NCBI RefSeq assembly: GCF_002929745.1
Contig: NZ_PJIQ01000015.1
Location: 1-64,000 of the forward strand
DNA from: Arthrobacter sp. B1805
GTDB lineage: Bacteria > Actinomycetota > Actinomycetes > Actinomycetales > Micrococcaceae
Direction of reading: 5' to 3'
Length of the DNA stretch: 64,000 nucleotides
The notes under the pieces were generated by a model. The model was not told the origin of the DNA. It saw only the letters and a list, made by a program, of their open reading frames with translations, and searched no databases. Shown here piece after piece: positions 27,941 through 36,946 of this stretch (the first letter of the stretch is position 1; every line of letters starts with the position of its first letter). Both the position numbers and the translations under genes were made by a program.

Positions 27941-27946
27941 AGTATA
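27941..27946 (-). promoter_or_regulatory. -10 element of glnR
   Basis: TATACT on the minus strand, 88 bases upstream of the glnR ATG. No clear -35 at the usual distance, which would fit an activated promoter. On the plus strand a perfect TTGACA (27935-27940) lies beside it, but without a good -10. Confidence 0.4.
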
Positions 27947-28036
27947 GCCGCAGGGCTGTGATGCGGCGCACGTGCCCCACTGGTCCGCAGTCCCCGGTTT
28001 TCCCAGCGCACGTGGGGGTAGGGCAGTATTGCTGGG

Positions 28037-28789
28037 GTGAAGAGGACGAGCGTGGCCGCTGCGGCCGGAGCAGCAGCAGTGGCGACAGGGGCGATTGTCG
28101 CGTCCTCCTACATCTCGCTGACGGCGGTGGCACTGATCGTCGGCGCCGCCGTCGTCCTGGCTGCCGTCGGATGGCCCTACGTTCTCGGTGTGCCCGCGAG
28201 GAAGAGCCAGTCCGCCGCCATCGGGCTGAGCGCCCTGCTCGCCGTCGTGCTGACCGCCACCACACCGGGTCCGTCATTCCTCGCCTGGTTCCCGGCGTCC
28301 GTCGCGCTGGGTGTCGGCGCCGTCTTCATGATCCAGCTCATCCGCGGGACCGGTCAGAGCCACCGGCTGGAGTCGACCCTCGGAGCGAGTTCGGGCGTCG
28401 TCGCCGTCGCCATGGGGGCGGGGTGGGTCGCCGCCGAGAGGCTGGCTGTCAACGCCACGGATTCCGGCGTGATGCTGGTCACCGGAATCAGCATCCTGGT
28501 GGCCATCGCAGGGTGCCTCCTGCCATTCCCCGACCGTCTGGTCGCACCGGCCGTCGTCGTCCTCGCGGCGCTCGCCGGTCCTCTCGGCGCGTTGCTGTTC
28601 ACCGACGTGCCGGCCCTGTCCGCCGCGGTCGTAGGGCTCGCGTGCGGCACGGTGATCGCAGGGACGCGCCGGCTGCTGGTCGCCCGTGAGGCATCCCTGC
28701 CGACCATTGCCGCCTTGGCCTCGGGAGTGACGCCCGTGCTCGCGATCGGCGCCGTCGTCTACTTCCTCGACAAGCTCTTCCTCTCCTGA
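28037..28789 (+). CDS. Polytopic membrane protein of unknown function
   Basis: 250 residues with seven or eight hydrophobic helices (first at about 5-25, last at 228-246) and almost no soluble loops. Starts at GTG 28037. No transporter signature recognised. Actinobacterial genomes often carry such a permease-like protein beside glnR, but the role is unknown; a link with nitrogen control is speculative. Confidence 0.7.
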   Translation: MKRTSVAAAAGAAAVATGAIVASSYISLTAVALIVGAAVVLAAVGWPYVLGVPARKSQSAAIGLSALLAVVLTATTPGPSFLAWFPASVALGVGAVFMIQLIRGTGQSHRLESTLGASSGVVAVAMGAGWVAAERLAVNATDSGVMLVTGISILVAIAGCLLPFPDRLVAPAVVVLAALAGPLGALLFTDVPALSAAVVGLACGTVIAGTRRLLVAREASLPTIAALASGVTPVLAIGAVVYFLDKLFLS

Positions 28790-28866
28790 CGCGATTTCCC
28801 GACCACGGCGCAGGGAGCCCGCCCGAGCGGTCCCGCCGTGTCCGGGCTGCGCGTTACGATGGAAGC

Positions 28867-28980
28867 ATGTCCATTCTTGCTCTTGAAATCTTCTTCATCT
28901 CGCTGCTGGTCGTCGCCGGTCTCGGCATGGCAGGTTTCGCAGCCCTCGTCATCACGCGCCTGTACAAGGGCCAGAAGTAG
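28867..28980 (+). CDS. 37-residue single-helix membrane protein
   Basis: ATG at 28867 to TAG at 28980. One hydrophobic helix (about 4-29, starting MSILALEIFFISLLVV), then a short basic tail ending RLYKGQK. TACGAT and GGAAG precede the ATG at promoter and ribosome-site distances. The clean helix plus positive tail and its own signals argue for a real microprotein of N-out, C-in topology. Function unknown. Confidence 0.6.
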   Translation: MSILALEIFFISLLVVAGLGMAGFAALVITRLYKGQK

Positions 28981-29010
28981 TCCCAGCAAGCCCCTTGACC
29001 CGGAGCGCCC

Positions 29011-29610
29011 ATGTCGATTGAACTGCCCACCGACCTGACACCCGAGCTCGTCCCACTGTCGTGGCTCCTCGGAACCTGGGAGGGGACAGGGATGCTCGGT
29101 GAAGGAACGGCCGAGTCGGAGCGCTTCTCGCAGCGCGTCGTGTTCTCGCAGAACGGCCTGCCCTACCTGCAGTACAGCGCCGAGTCCTGGCTCATCGACG
29201 AGCAGGGCTCGCAGTTGCGGCCGCTGTCCGTCGAGACGGGCTTCTGGGCGCTCGACCGGAAGCTGAACGACGCCGACGTCGGTCCGGGGCTGAGCCCCGC
29301 GGACATCGTTCCGGCGCTGAAGACGGCCGACGAGGTCGAGCAGTTCCGCAACGCGGCCGGTGGCTTCGACATCACCGCTACGATCGTGCACCCGGGCGGA
29401 ATCGCCGAGCTCTACTACGGGAGCATCAAGGGCCCGCAGATCCAGTTGAGCACGGACCTCGTCATGCGCGGACAGCACTCCAAGGAGTACTCCGCCGCCA
29501 CCCGCCTGTTCGGACTGGTCGAAGGCAACCTCTACTGGCGCTGGGACGTGGCAGCGGACGGCAATTCCCTCGAGGCGCATGCGTCGGCCATTCTCAAGAA
29601 AGCCCCCTGA
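29011..29610 (+). CDS. Nitrobindin-family heme beta-barrel protein
   Basis: 199 residues. GTWEGTG (21-27) is the GxWxGxG signature of the nitrobindin/THAP4-like barrel; the C-terminal EAHASAILKK carries the histidine expected to bind heme iron (about residue 190). Members bind ferric heme and can isomerise peroxynitrite to nitrate. Thirty bases after the microprotein, with CGGAG as a modest ribosome site. Confidence 0.9.
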   Translation: MSIELPTDLTPELVPLSWLLGTWEGTGMLGEGTAESERFSQRVVFSQNGLPYLQYSAESWLIDEQGSQLRPLSVETGFWALDRKLNDADVGPGLSPADIVPALKTADEVEQFRNAAGGFDITATIVHPGGIAELYYGSIKGPQIQLSTDLVMRGQHSKEYSAATRLFGLVEGNLYWRWDVAADGNSLEAHASAILKKAP

Positions 29611-29698
29611 CAGCGCGGACAACCGGATCCGCGGTCGCACCGTGCACCCACGGCGCCGACCAGCAGGAATAGCCCCGCCCGAGAGGCGTTATACCGTC

Positions 29699-30790
29699 AT
29701 GATCCCATCAAGCCCTTTCCTGAGCCGACCCGGTGCCGTCGAGGGCGGCGGAGCGGACGCCGGGGTTGCCTCCCACTACGGCGATCCGTTCCGTGAGCAG
29801 CGCCTGCTGGCGGACGGGCAGGCCGTCGTCGACCTCTCCCACCGCGGAGTGGTCACGGTGTCCGGCCCCGACCGCCTCAGCTGGCTCAACAGCCTGTCAT
29901 CCCAGCTGCTGCTCGGCCTCCGGCCCGGGCAGAGCACCGAGACGTTGCTCCTGACGGTTCAGGGGCGGATCGAGTACTCGGCGCACGTCGTGGACGACGG
30001 CGCGACCACCTGGCTCGTCACCGAGGGTGGCGAGGCGGCCCCGCTGGCAGCCTGGCTCCAGCGCATGAAGTTCATGCTGCGCGTCGAGGTGGAGGACGTC
30101 ACGCATGCCTGGGCCGTGGTCGGAGCGACGAGGGCCCTGCCGGAGGTGGCCGACGCCGTCGTCACCTGGGAGGATCCCTGGCCATCGATCGGGGCGGGCG
30201 GCTACGCCTACTCCACTATCGACGACGGCGAGCACCCCGGCCGGGAGCGGCCCTGGTTCGAATACCTCGTGCCACGTGAGCGCCGGAAGGAGGTCGTCGC
30301 GGCGACGGGTCTCGCCCTCGCCGGGTCACTCGCCGCCGAAGCCCTCCGCGTGGCCGCCTGGCGCCCGCGGCCCGGCTTCGAGACCGATGAAAAGACGATT
30401 CCCCACGAGCTCGACCTCATGCGCACGGCCGTCCACCTGGCCAAGGGGTGCTACAAGGGCCAGGAGACGGTTGCGCGCGTGCACAACCTCGGGCATCCGC
30501 CGCGCAGGCTCACCTTCCTCCATCTCGACGGCAGCCAGCACACCCTTCCCGCCCCCGGCAGTGCCGTCATCAGTGAGGGCCGCACGGTGGGCCGGGTGAC
30601 ATCCGTGGCGCACCACTACGAGATGGGCCCGATCGCGCTTGCGGTCCTCAAGCGGTCCGCTGATGCGTCAGCGGACCTCATCGTGCAGGACGGCGAGGAG
30701 ATCTATGCGGCCGGCCAGGAGGTCATCGTGGCGCCGGACGCCGGTCAGGTCGTCGGTCGCGCCACCGGGTTCCTGAGGTCGCCGCGATGA
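29699..30790 (+). CDS. ygfZ: YgfZ/GcvT-like folate-binding protein
   Basis: 363 residues. The diagnostic KGCYKGQE motif (249-256) identifies YgfZ, a tetrahydrofolate-dependent protein that helps maintain some iron-sulfur enzymes; the GcvT fold is seen in VVTVSGPDRLSWLN. ATG at 29699 has no Shine-Dalgarno, but TTATAC sits four bases upstream, so leaderless transcription is likely. It overlaps the ankyrin gene by four bases (ATGA). Confidence 0.93.
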   Translation: MIPSSPFLSRPGAVEGGGADAGVASHYGDPFREQRLLADGQAVVDLSHRGVVTVSGPDRLSWLNSLSSQLLLGLRPGQSTETLLLTVQGRIEYSAHVVDDGATTWLVTEGGEAAPLAAWLQRMKFMLRVEVEDVTHAWAVVGATRALPEVADAVVTWEDPWPSIGAGGYAYSTIDDGEHPGRERPWFEYLVPRERRKEVVAATGLALAGSLAAEALRVAAWRPRPGFETDEKTIPHELDLMRTAVHLAKGCYKGQETVARVHNLGHPPRRLTFLHLDGSQHTLPAPGSAVISEGRTVGRVTSVAHHYEMGPIALAVLKRSADASADLIVQDGEEIYAAGQEVIVAPDAGQVVGRATGFLRSPR

Positions 30791-31218
30791 GCGCGGGTGG
30801 AGGCGACGAGGCCGGCGGCACCGCCGCGGCGGGCACGGACGACGGCGCTGCCGCAGCGATCGCCCTGGCCCATGCGCTCTTCGATGCCGCGCGGCAGGGT
30901 GACGCCACCACGCTGGTGCGGTACCTGGACGCCGGGGTGCCCTTCGCTCTGACGAACACCGCGGGAGACAGCCTGCTGATGCTGGCCGCCTACAACGGGC
31001 ATCCGGCCGTCGTGCGGGACCTGCTGGCACGGGGCGCTGACGTCGATCAGGCCAACGACCGTAGTCAGACGCCGCTCGCGGGAGCCGTCTTCAAGGGCCA
31101 CACCGACGTCGTCCGGCTCCTCGTGGCGGCCGGAGCGGATCCCGAGGCGGGGACGCCGTCGGCCCGTGCTGCCGCGGAGATGTTCGGGCGCACCGAGCTC
31201 CTCGAGCTGTTCGGCTAG
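30787..31218 (+). CDS. Ankyrin-repeat protein
   Basis: 143 residues. An Ala/Gly-rich head (1-25) is followed by about three ankyrin repeats: DARQGDATTLVRYLDAGV (written here as AARQGDATTLVRYLDAG), GDSLLMLAAYNGHPAVV and QTPLAGAVFKGHTDVVRLL. A protein-binding scaffold without catalytic features. Coupled to ygfZ by ATGA overlap, which suggests a shared job or merely shared expression. Confidence 0.9.
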   Translation: MSAGGGDEAGGTAAAGTDDGAAAAIALAHALFDAARQGDATTLVRYLDAGVPFALTNTAGDSLLMLAAYNGHPAVVRDLLARGADVDQANDRSQTPLAGAVFKGHTDVVRLLVAAGADPEAGTPSARAAAEMFGRTELLELFG

Positions 31219-31253
31219 CGGGGGGATACCTCCAGGACGGATGCTCGTGCCGG

Positions 31254-33305
31254 TCACCATCCGGTGGCGTCCCTGAAGTGCTCCTCGAAGAACGGCCTCA
31301 ACGTGCCGGCGTAGGTAGCAGTGAGGTGATTGTCATCGAGGTACACGCGAACGTTCCCGATGACGGCAGGGCAGGTTTCCGAGACGCAGATGTAGCCGTT
31401 GAGGTCCATGGTCGAGAGGCCCGGAGTGATGGCTGCCATTTGCGCGATGGGCGATACTTCTCCCATGTCGCGTGCGTCGGCCTCTCGTGGGTTGCACGCT
31501 TCGGACGACGCCCCGAACTTCTCCACGCACTCCATCATGTTCTGATGGAAGCGGGGGTTGTCGCGGATAGCCACCATGGGGATGCCCTGGGACATCAGGT
31601 CGGAGGCACCCCGACTGAACCCACCGGGAAGCAACTCGAAGGGTGCATCGGCGATCGAGTAGGTTCCCGTGGTGAACACCACGTCCGGACGGAGACCGAG
31701 GATGTAGTCGGTGGCCTGAGTGTTCCTCCCGTTGCAGTCAGGGGCTACTGTCTCCTCGTGGCCGACGTACTGGCACCCACCCTTCACGATGGCCACTACT
31801 GCCCAGTTGTTCTCCTCCGCCATCGGCCTGATGGCAGCGAGCCACTGCTGGACGTGGCTGTTCCCTACCGCGAGGATGGTGCGATCCGGCGCCTCCTGGT
31901 CGACGATGACGGAGCAGCCCATCCCCTGCAGCAGTGGGGCGTCCGTGCCGTACCTCCCTAAACAGGGAGCATGGAGGCTGGCGTAGTCGTGGGCGGCAGT
32001 GCTTGCGGAGGGGACGAGCGGGACCCCTTCGGGGGCGGTGACCCCGAAGCGCGAATCCAGCACCAGGGCCCCCGGGTTGTTTCTGCTGGCCTCGGCCGCG
32101 ATCTGTTCCGATTCGATCCTCAGGCTCTGCTGCCAGGCAGTCAGGGGAACTGCGACGAGCCCCAGGCACGCCGCGAGCACGATCACGGCATTCAGGCGCC
32201 GTCTGTCGGGCCACGCCAGTGCCCGCAGGGGGCGCTCGACGAAGCGCATCGTGGCGTAGGCCAATACGAGGGACACCGCGATGATGATGAGGCCTCCGAG
32301 TACGCCCGGCGTCGGGCGGTCCTGCCACGCCAACGCCAGCACCAACACGGGCCAGTGCCACAGATAGAGGGCGTAGGACAGATTCCCCAGGCGCACCAGC
32401 GGCTTCGACGACAGGAACCGGTCCGCTCCGACGGCGCTCCGGCTCTGCCCGGCAACGATCACGAGGGCAGCCGCCATCAGCGGCCACAGGGCTACATATC
32501 CCGGGAACTGGCCCTGCACATCAAGCAGGAAACCGCCGCTCAGCATCGCGAGCACGCCGACCCAGCCCGCGACGATGCGGCCGACGCGCGGCAGGCGGAC
32601 GTACGGCAATGCCAGCGCGAGCAGCGTGCCGATGGCGAATTCCCACAGCCGGGCGCGCGTGTCGAAATACGCGAAAGCCTGGTTCGTGTAGGTCTCCCAG
32701 ACGGAGAACGCCAGCGAGGCGACGAACAATGCACCGAACACGATCAGGACGACACTGCGGAACTTTAGCTGCAACCGCCGCGACACCAGCACGCTGATAA
32801 GGAACAGCAAGGGCCAGAGGATGAACACCTGCCCCTGCACCGATAGCGACCAGAAGTGCTGCAGAGGGCTGGCCTGACTGTGATCAGCCGCGTAGTAGTC
32901 CACGGTGTCGGCAGCCAGTATCCAGTTCTGCACGTAGAACAGCGACGCCCATGACTGTCCCATGATGTCCCACCAGCGCGATTGCGGCACCAGCAGGCTG
33001 GATGCGACGAGCGTGCCGAGGATGACGACCACGACAGCCGGAAGCAACCGCTTGTACTGGTGCAGCCAGTGGCGGGTGAGGTCCAGCGGGCGCCCGGATT
33101 CGACCTTCCGCAGGAACGACAACGTCAGCAGGAATGCCGAGATCAGCAGGAAGACATCGACCCCGCCCGACACCCGGCCGAACCAGATGTGATAGGACAC
33201 GACCATGAGTACAGCCAGCGCGCGCAGGCCCTGGACCTCCGGACGGTAACCCCCACCCGTGCCGTTGCTCTCCCGTCGGGGAACAGAAGGTCGAATCCTA
33301 CTCAT
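31254..33305 (-). CDS. OafA/YrhL-type acyltransferase with C-terminal SGNH domain
   Basis: 683 residues. The N-terminal two thirds is an acyltransferase-3 membrane domain of about ten helices, beginning YRPEVQGLRALAVLMVVSYH with its conserved histidine and including SPLQHFWSLSVQGQ. The extracytoplasmic C-terminal third is an SGNH hydrolase fold with VGNSHVQQW and DDNHLT as the Ser and Asp-x-x-His blocks. Such fusions O-acetylate surface polysaccharides or peptidoglycan. ATG at 33305 is chosen (GGAAAG upstream) over an ATG 22 codons earlier. Substrate unknown. Confidence 0.92.
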   Translation of the reverse strand: MSRIRPSVPRRESNGTGGGYRPEVQGLRALAVLMVVSYHIWFGRVSGGVDVFLLISAFLLTLSFLRKVESGRPLDLTRHWLHQYKRLLPAVVVVILGTLVASSLLVPQSRWWDIMGQSWASLFYVQNWILAADTVDYYAADHSQASPLQHFWSLSVQGQVFILWPLLFLISVLVSRRLQLKFRSVVLIVFGALFVASLAFSVWETYTNQAFAYFDTRARLWEFAIGTLLALALPYVRLPRVGRIVAGWVGVLAMLSGGFLLDVQGQFPGYVALWPLMAAALVIVAGQSRSAVGADRFLSSKPLVRLGNLSYALYLWHWPVLVLALAWQDRPTPGVLGGLIIIAVSLVLAYATMRFVERPLRALAWPDRRRLNAVIVLAACLGLVAVPLTAWQQSLRIESEQIAAEASRNNPGALVLDSRFGVTAPEGVPLVPSASTAAHDYASLHAPCLGRYGTDAPLLQGMGCSVIVDQEAPDRTILAVGNSHVQQWLAAIRPMAEENNWAVVAIVKGGCQYVGHEETVAPDCNGRNTQATDYILGLRPDVVFTTGTYSIADAPFELLPGGFSRGASDLMSQGIPMVAIRDNPRFHQNMMECVEKFGASSEACNPREADARDMGEVSPIAQMAAITPGLSTMDLNGYICVSETCPAVIGNVRVYLDDNHLTATYAGTLRPFFEEHFRDATGW

Positions 33306-33384
33306 GCTCGTCTTTCCGGCGTTCACGGCAAACACGGTGTCTGATCCTACCGGCGCACTCCTCAGCCTCATATCCGTCCATCAC

Positions 33385-33732
33385 TCACCGGGAGCCCCCG
33401 TGGCGATCCTGGTCGATTCCGGTCGTCCACCTGAGCAGCCAGCGGGAGAAGCGGTCACCGTCCTTCAGGCAGAAGAAGGTGAGGACCAGTGCCAGCAGCA
33501 CCGTCACGGTCACGGACCCGACCGTTCCGAGTCCGGAGGAGACCTGGGACAGTAGGCTCGCTGCGGCCCACCCCACTCCGCTCACTGCTACCAGCAGGCC
33601 AAGAACCGTGGTCGCCGCGGCTGCCGAGAGTACTGCTCCGCTACGGATATCGCCCAGCATCGCACGCGGGGGAACCGTTTCCCGCTGTTCCTCATCGGCG
33701 CTGGTCGAAGGTGGTTTCTGTTCGTCCGTCAT
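33385..33732 (-). CDS. Small membrane protein resembling part of an AI-2E family transporter
   Basis: 115 residues: a hydrophilic N-terminus, then helices at about 32-55 and 70-90, then FFCLKDGDRFSRWLLRW. That last motif is typical of AI-2E/PerM family proteins, which are normally 350 residues or more. This gene may therefore be a remnant or an unusually small relative. The ATG and frame are intact and composition is normal. Confidence 0.55.
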   Translation of the reverse strand: MTDEQKPPSTSADEEQRETVPPRAMLGDIRSGAVLSAAAATTVLGLLVAVSGVGWAAASLLSQVSSGLGTVGSVTVTVLLALVLTFFCLKDGDRFSRWLLRWTTGIDQDRHGGSR

Positions 33733-33823
33733 GTCTGCCCTTCCACGGAGCCGGTCCGCTGCGGGACCGCACCGCAGCCCGGAATTGCCGGTGTGCTCGG
33801 CGGGAGGTCGCGTGGAGTCGCCG

Positions 33824-34846
33824 TCACCGAGCGCTCATCGACAGGGTTGAGGCCCGTACTGACCGGTGTTCACGCCACCACAGCAGGAGGACCAGGGCTG
33901 CACCGCCCACGCACGCGAGCAGCGGGACCGCCCAGGCGTCGTCGGGTGCAAGGAGGGCGCCACCGTCCTGCCAGGGCCACAGTGCCCGGAGCGAGCCGAG
34001 GATAAGCCCAGTCGCGACCAGGAGGGTTGCTCGCCGGTGCACGCGCAGCAGGTACGAGAGGGCCTGGACCACGGAGACGAGTCCGAGGACGGCACCAGCT
34101 ATGAAGAGCAACAAGTACCCACCGTCCCGGGTGCTGACCGCCTCGAGCGTCGGCTCATACATGCCGAGGGTCAGGAGGATGAAGGAGCCCGAGAGTCCGG
34201 GGAGGGCCAAGGCGCAGACCGCGACCGTTCCGCTGAGGACCACGACCCACCCGGACGGATCCTCGACCTGGAGTGACGGGCGGCCCAGGAGCACGAACAC
34301 CACAGCTGCAACTGCACATACGGCGACGGGCCCGAGAACCCTCGAGCTCGTGGTCGAGGGACCTGCGTCCCGGGCCATGGTGATGGGCACCAGCAAGCTC
34401 GCCGCCACCATTCCGAGGAACAGGGCGCTGGAGAGTGTCGGCTGCGTGTCGACGAAAGTGTGCAGGGGCTTCGAGAGGGCGAACAGGGCCAGGAACATGC
34501 CGACGGCAAGGGGCAGGATCAGGGTCCACTCGACACCGGCCAGGCGAGGTCCTGCACCCTGTCGGTCGCGTCGCAGGACGATGCACGCCAAGCCTCGGAT
34601 GAGGTGATTGGACGAGGCGACCACACGGTCGAACACCCCGAGAACCAGTGCGACAGTACCGCCGGAGACCCCCGGGACAAGCTCCACCAGACCGATCAGG
34701 GCCCCGTAGAACGTGGTGCCGAGGGTCGAGCTGAGTGTGGTCGCGGGCTGTGAGGCGGGGCGAGGGGAGAATTTCACCGGTTCCACGCTAACAACCGACG
34801 TCGGTTGAACGGCTCGATCGGGGGCACGGTTGCTGTTCCGTAACAT
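33824..34846 (-). CDS. popT: DUF368 polyprenyl-phosphate transporter
   Basis: 340 residues with about eight to ten membrane helices. The family signature is clear: GALIGLVELVPGVSGGTVAL and the inverted second copy CALALPGLSGSFILLTLGMYE. DUF368 proteins (PopT) return undecaprenyl phosphate across the membrane for reuse in cell-wall synthesis. The start is uncertain: ATG 34846 has no ribosome site, and GTG codons at 34786 or 34777 would leave a palindrome upstream instead of inside the gene. Confidence 0.85.
   Translation of the reverse strand: MLRNSNRAPDRAVQPTSVVSVEPVKFSPRPASQPATTLSSTLGTTFYGALIGLVELVPGVSGGTVALVLGVFDRVVASSNHLIRGLACIVLRRDRQGAGPRLAGVEWTLILPLAVGMFLALFALSKPLHTFVDTQPTLSSALFLGMVAASLLVPITMARDAGPSTTSSRVLGPVAVCAVAAVVFVLLGRPSLQVEDPSGWVVVLSGTVAVCALALPGLSGSFILLTLGMYEPTLEAVSTRDGGYLLLFIAGAVLGLVSVVQALSYLLRVHRRATLLVATGLILGSLRALWPWQDGGALLAPDDAWAVPLLACVGGAALVLLLWWREHRSVRASTLSMSAR
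34792..34807. promoter_or_regulatory. 16-bp perfect palindrome at the popT start
   Basis: CAACCGACGTCGGTTG is exactly self-complementary. It is immediately upstream of the GTG alternatives of popT, or inside the first 20 codons if ATG 34846 is used. A dimeric repressor operator is a reasonable guess. Confidence 0.4.
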
Positions 34847-34950
34847 GATCGATGGCCGACCGTGACTCGCTGGGAAGTTGCTGACAGTCGGATACCCGCT
34901 GCTGCGTCGCTCGGGCAGGGACTGCCTCCGCGCCGGCCCGCTGCACGCTG

Positions 34951-35673
34951 TCAGGCGTCGAGGATGACCGAGGTCTGTGTCCCGGCGAAGGCGAAACCCG
35001 CCCGTCGGGCGGTGCGCTGCGAGGCGGTGTTGTCCGTGCGCACGCGCCATTGGGGGACGAGGCCGGCAGCCATCGCTTCCTCGACGGCGACGGCGGCTAT
35101 GCGTTGCGCGTATCCCTTGCGTCGTTCGTCCGGCGGCGTGATGACGGCGGTGTGCGCCAGGATGCCCGCCCAGATGTCATACCCCGCGCCCGCAAGCGGC
35201 GTCGGCTGCCCGTTGTCCGAGTCGTCGCCCTCGGCCACCAGCACGAAGGCGTGTTCGGCCCCGCCGAGGCCAGCCTCCGCCACGTCGTCGGGCGGGCACC
35301 TGCGCTCGAGCGCGTGGACGAGCAGCTGCTCACGGGACACGACGGCGGGCGGTCCGTCGAACTGTGGCAGGTCGTCGCAGAAGTACAGCTGCGCCTCACC
35401 GAGACCGCGTCCCCCGTGGCCGCGACTGAGCGTGAGCAGCGCCGAGTGGCTGCGCAGCTCTAGCCCCGACATGCTCCGCCCTGCGTCGATGGCCCACGCA
35501 GGTCCCTTGAGCACCTCCTGCCCGAACAGGGTGACGAAGGTCAGCACGGATGCGTCGTCGTCGAGGCTGTACAGGCGGTCGGGGCCGCCGCCGGCAAGTG
35601 CGTCGTCATCGAGCCCCAGCAGCCGCGACCAGGCGAGCTGGATGATCGAGACGGTTCCCGGGTCGAGTTCCAC
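34951..35673 (-). CDS. GNAT-family N-acetyltransferase
   Basis: 240 residues. The C-terminal half is a GNAT fold: AVITPPDERRKGYAQRIAAV carries the acetyl-CoA loop and RTDNTASQRTARRAGFAFAG the following helix. The N-terminal half is an alpha/beta region of a kind seen in a two-part actinobacterial GNAT group. The GTG start at 35673 is five bases after the pfkA stop, so it is probably cotranscribed with pfkA. Substrate unknown. Confidence 0.85.
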   Translation of the reverse strand: MELDPGTVSIIQLAWSRLLGLDDDALAGGGPDRLYSLDDDASVLTFVTLFGQEVLKGPAWAIDAGRSMSGLELRSHSALLTLSRGHGGRGLGEAQLYFCDDLPQFDGPPAVVSREQLLVHALERRCPPDDVAEAGLGGAEHAFVLVAEGDDSDNGQPTPLAGAGYDIWAGILAHTAVITPPDERRKGYAQRIAAVAVEEAMAAGLVPQWRVRTDNTASQRTARRAGFAFAGTQTSVILDA

Positions 35674-35677
35674 GAGC

Positions 35678-36703
35678 TCAGCCGAAGAGGATCGCAGCTT
35701 CGTCGTATCGGTGCTGCGGAACGCGCTTGAGGTTGCCGAGTGCCGCCTCGAAGCCGACGTGGGCGATCTCCGTGCCGTTGAGCGAGACCATGGTGCCCCA
35801 CAGCTCGTCCTTGACGGAGTCGACCGCGGCCATGCCGAGGCGCGTGGCGAGCACACGGTCGAACGACGTCGGGACTCCGCCGCGCTGGATGTGGCCCAGG
35901 ATCGTGGCCCGGGTCTCGATGCCCGTTCGTGCCTCGAGCTCCGGGGCCAGCTGGTCCGCGATACCACCGAGACGGGGGCGGCCGAAGGTGTCGAGCCCGC
36001 GCTCCGAGTGGGCCTGTTCCATGTGCGAGGGCACGAACCCCTCCGCGACGACGACGAGTGGGGCACGTCCTCGGGCGTTCGCCGTCGAGACCCACTCGGC
36101 GATCTGTTCGATGCTGGTCTGCTGTTCCGGGATCAGGATGGCATGCGCGCCGGACGCCATGCCCGCGTGCAGCGCGATCCAGCCGACGTGGCGGCCCATC
36201 ACCTCGGCGATCATGCAGCGGCTGTGTGACTCGCCCGTGGTGCGGAGCCGGTCGATGGCCTCGGTGGCGATCTGCACGGCCGTGTCGAAGCCGAAGGTGT
36301 AGTCCGTGGCGTCGAGGTCGTTGTCGACGGTCTTGGGGACGCCGACGATCTTCAGGCCCAGGTCCGTGAGGCGCTTGGCGGCCGCGAGCGTGCCCTCTCC
36401 ACCGATCGCGATCATCGCGTCGATGCCGAGTCGGTCGAGGTTCTCCTTGATGGCCTCCGCACCGCCCTTGCCCTCGAAGGGATTGGTCCGCGAGGTTCCG
36501 AGGATCGTGCCGCCCTGTTTCGAGATGCCCCTGACCGCATGGCGGGGAAGGTCGATGATGTCGCCTTCGACGACGCCACGCCACCCGTCGCGGAATCCCA
36601 CGAACTCCTGCTCGTGGGTCTTGATGCCCTTGAGCACCGCGCCGCGGATGACGGCGTTCAGCCCGGGGCAGTCGCCGCCGCTGGTGAGGATTCCGATCTT
36701 CAT
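35678..36703 (-). CDS. pfkA: 6-phosphofructokinase
   Basis: 341 residues; phosphorylates fructose 6-phosphate in glycolysis. TSGGDCPGLN (7-16), GGEGTLAAA and PKTVDNDL are the nucleotide and catalytic blocks. The Gly in GGEGT at the position that is Asp in pyrophosphate-dependent enzymes indicates ATP use, as in the Streptomyces enzyme with the same GGEGT/PKT combination. MGRHVGWIAL and the C-terminal substrate region are intact. Upstream, TAGAAT on the minus strand near 36770 may be its -10. Confidence 0.96.
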   Translation of the reverse strand: MKIGILTSGGDCPGLNAVIRGAVLKGIKTHEQEFVGFRDGWRGVVEGDIIDLPRHAVRGISKQGGTILGTSRTNPFEGKGGAEAIKENLDRLGIDAMIAIGGEGTLAAAKRLTDLGLKIVGVPKTVDNDLDATDYTFGFDTAVQIATEAIDRLRTTGESHSRCMIAEVMGRHVGWIALHAGMASGAHAILIPEQQTSIEQIAEWVSTANARGRAPLVVVAEGFVPSHMEQAHSERGLDTFGRPRLGGIADQLAPELEARTGIETRATILGHIQRGGVPTSFDRVLATRLGMAAVDSVKDELWGTMVSLNGTEIAHVGFEAALGNLKRVPQHRYDEAAILFG

Positions 36704-36946
36704 GGGGCGTGGGTTCCTTCGACGAGGGGTGGGTGGTTCATCAGGAGCACACCGTCGGGCCCAACTATGATTCTAGACACACGCGGGACTCCCCACCCGA
36801 CTGCGTCACACTGCCGGGCGCACCGGGGGGACTCGTCGTTCCCGGGCCGTCCGCCCCGCTACGGACCACGTAGGCTGGCACCATCCGGCGCACGCGGACG
36901 CAGCTCCCGCGGATCGCCACCCCGTAGGTCCGAGGAGGACACAGCA

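Noticed and set aside
25829-27961. 710-codon plus-strand frame over mshD and glnR
   Set aside because: Runs antisense through two certain genes and through a terminator hairpin.
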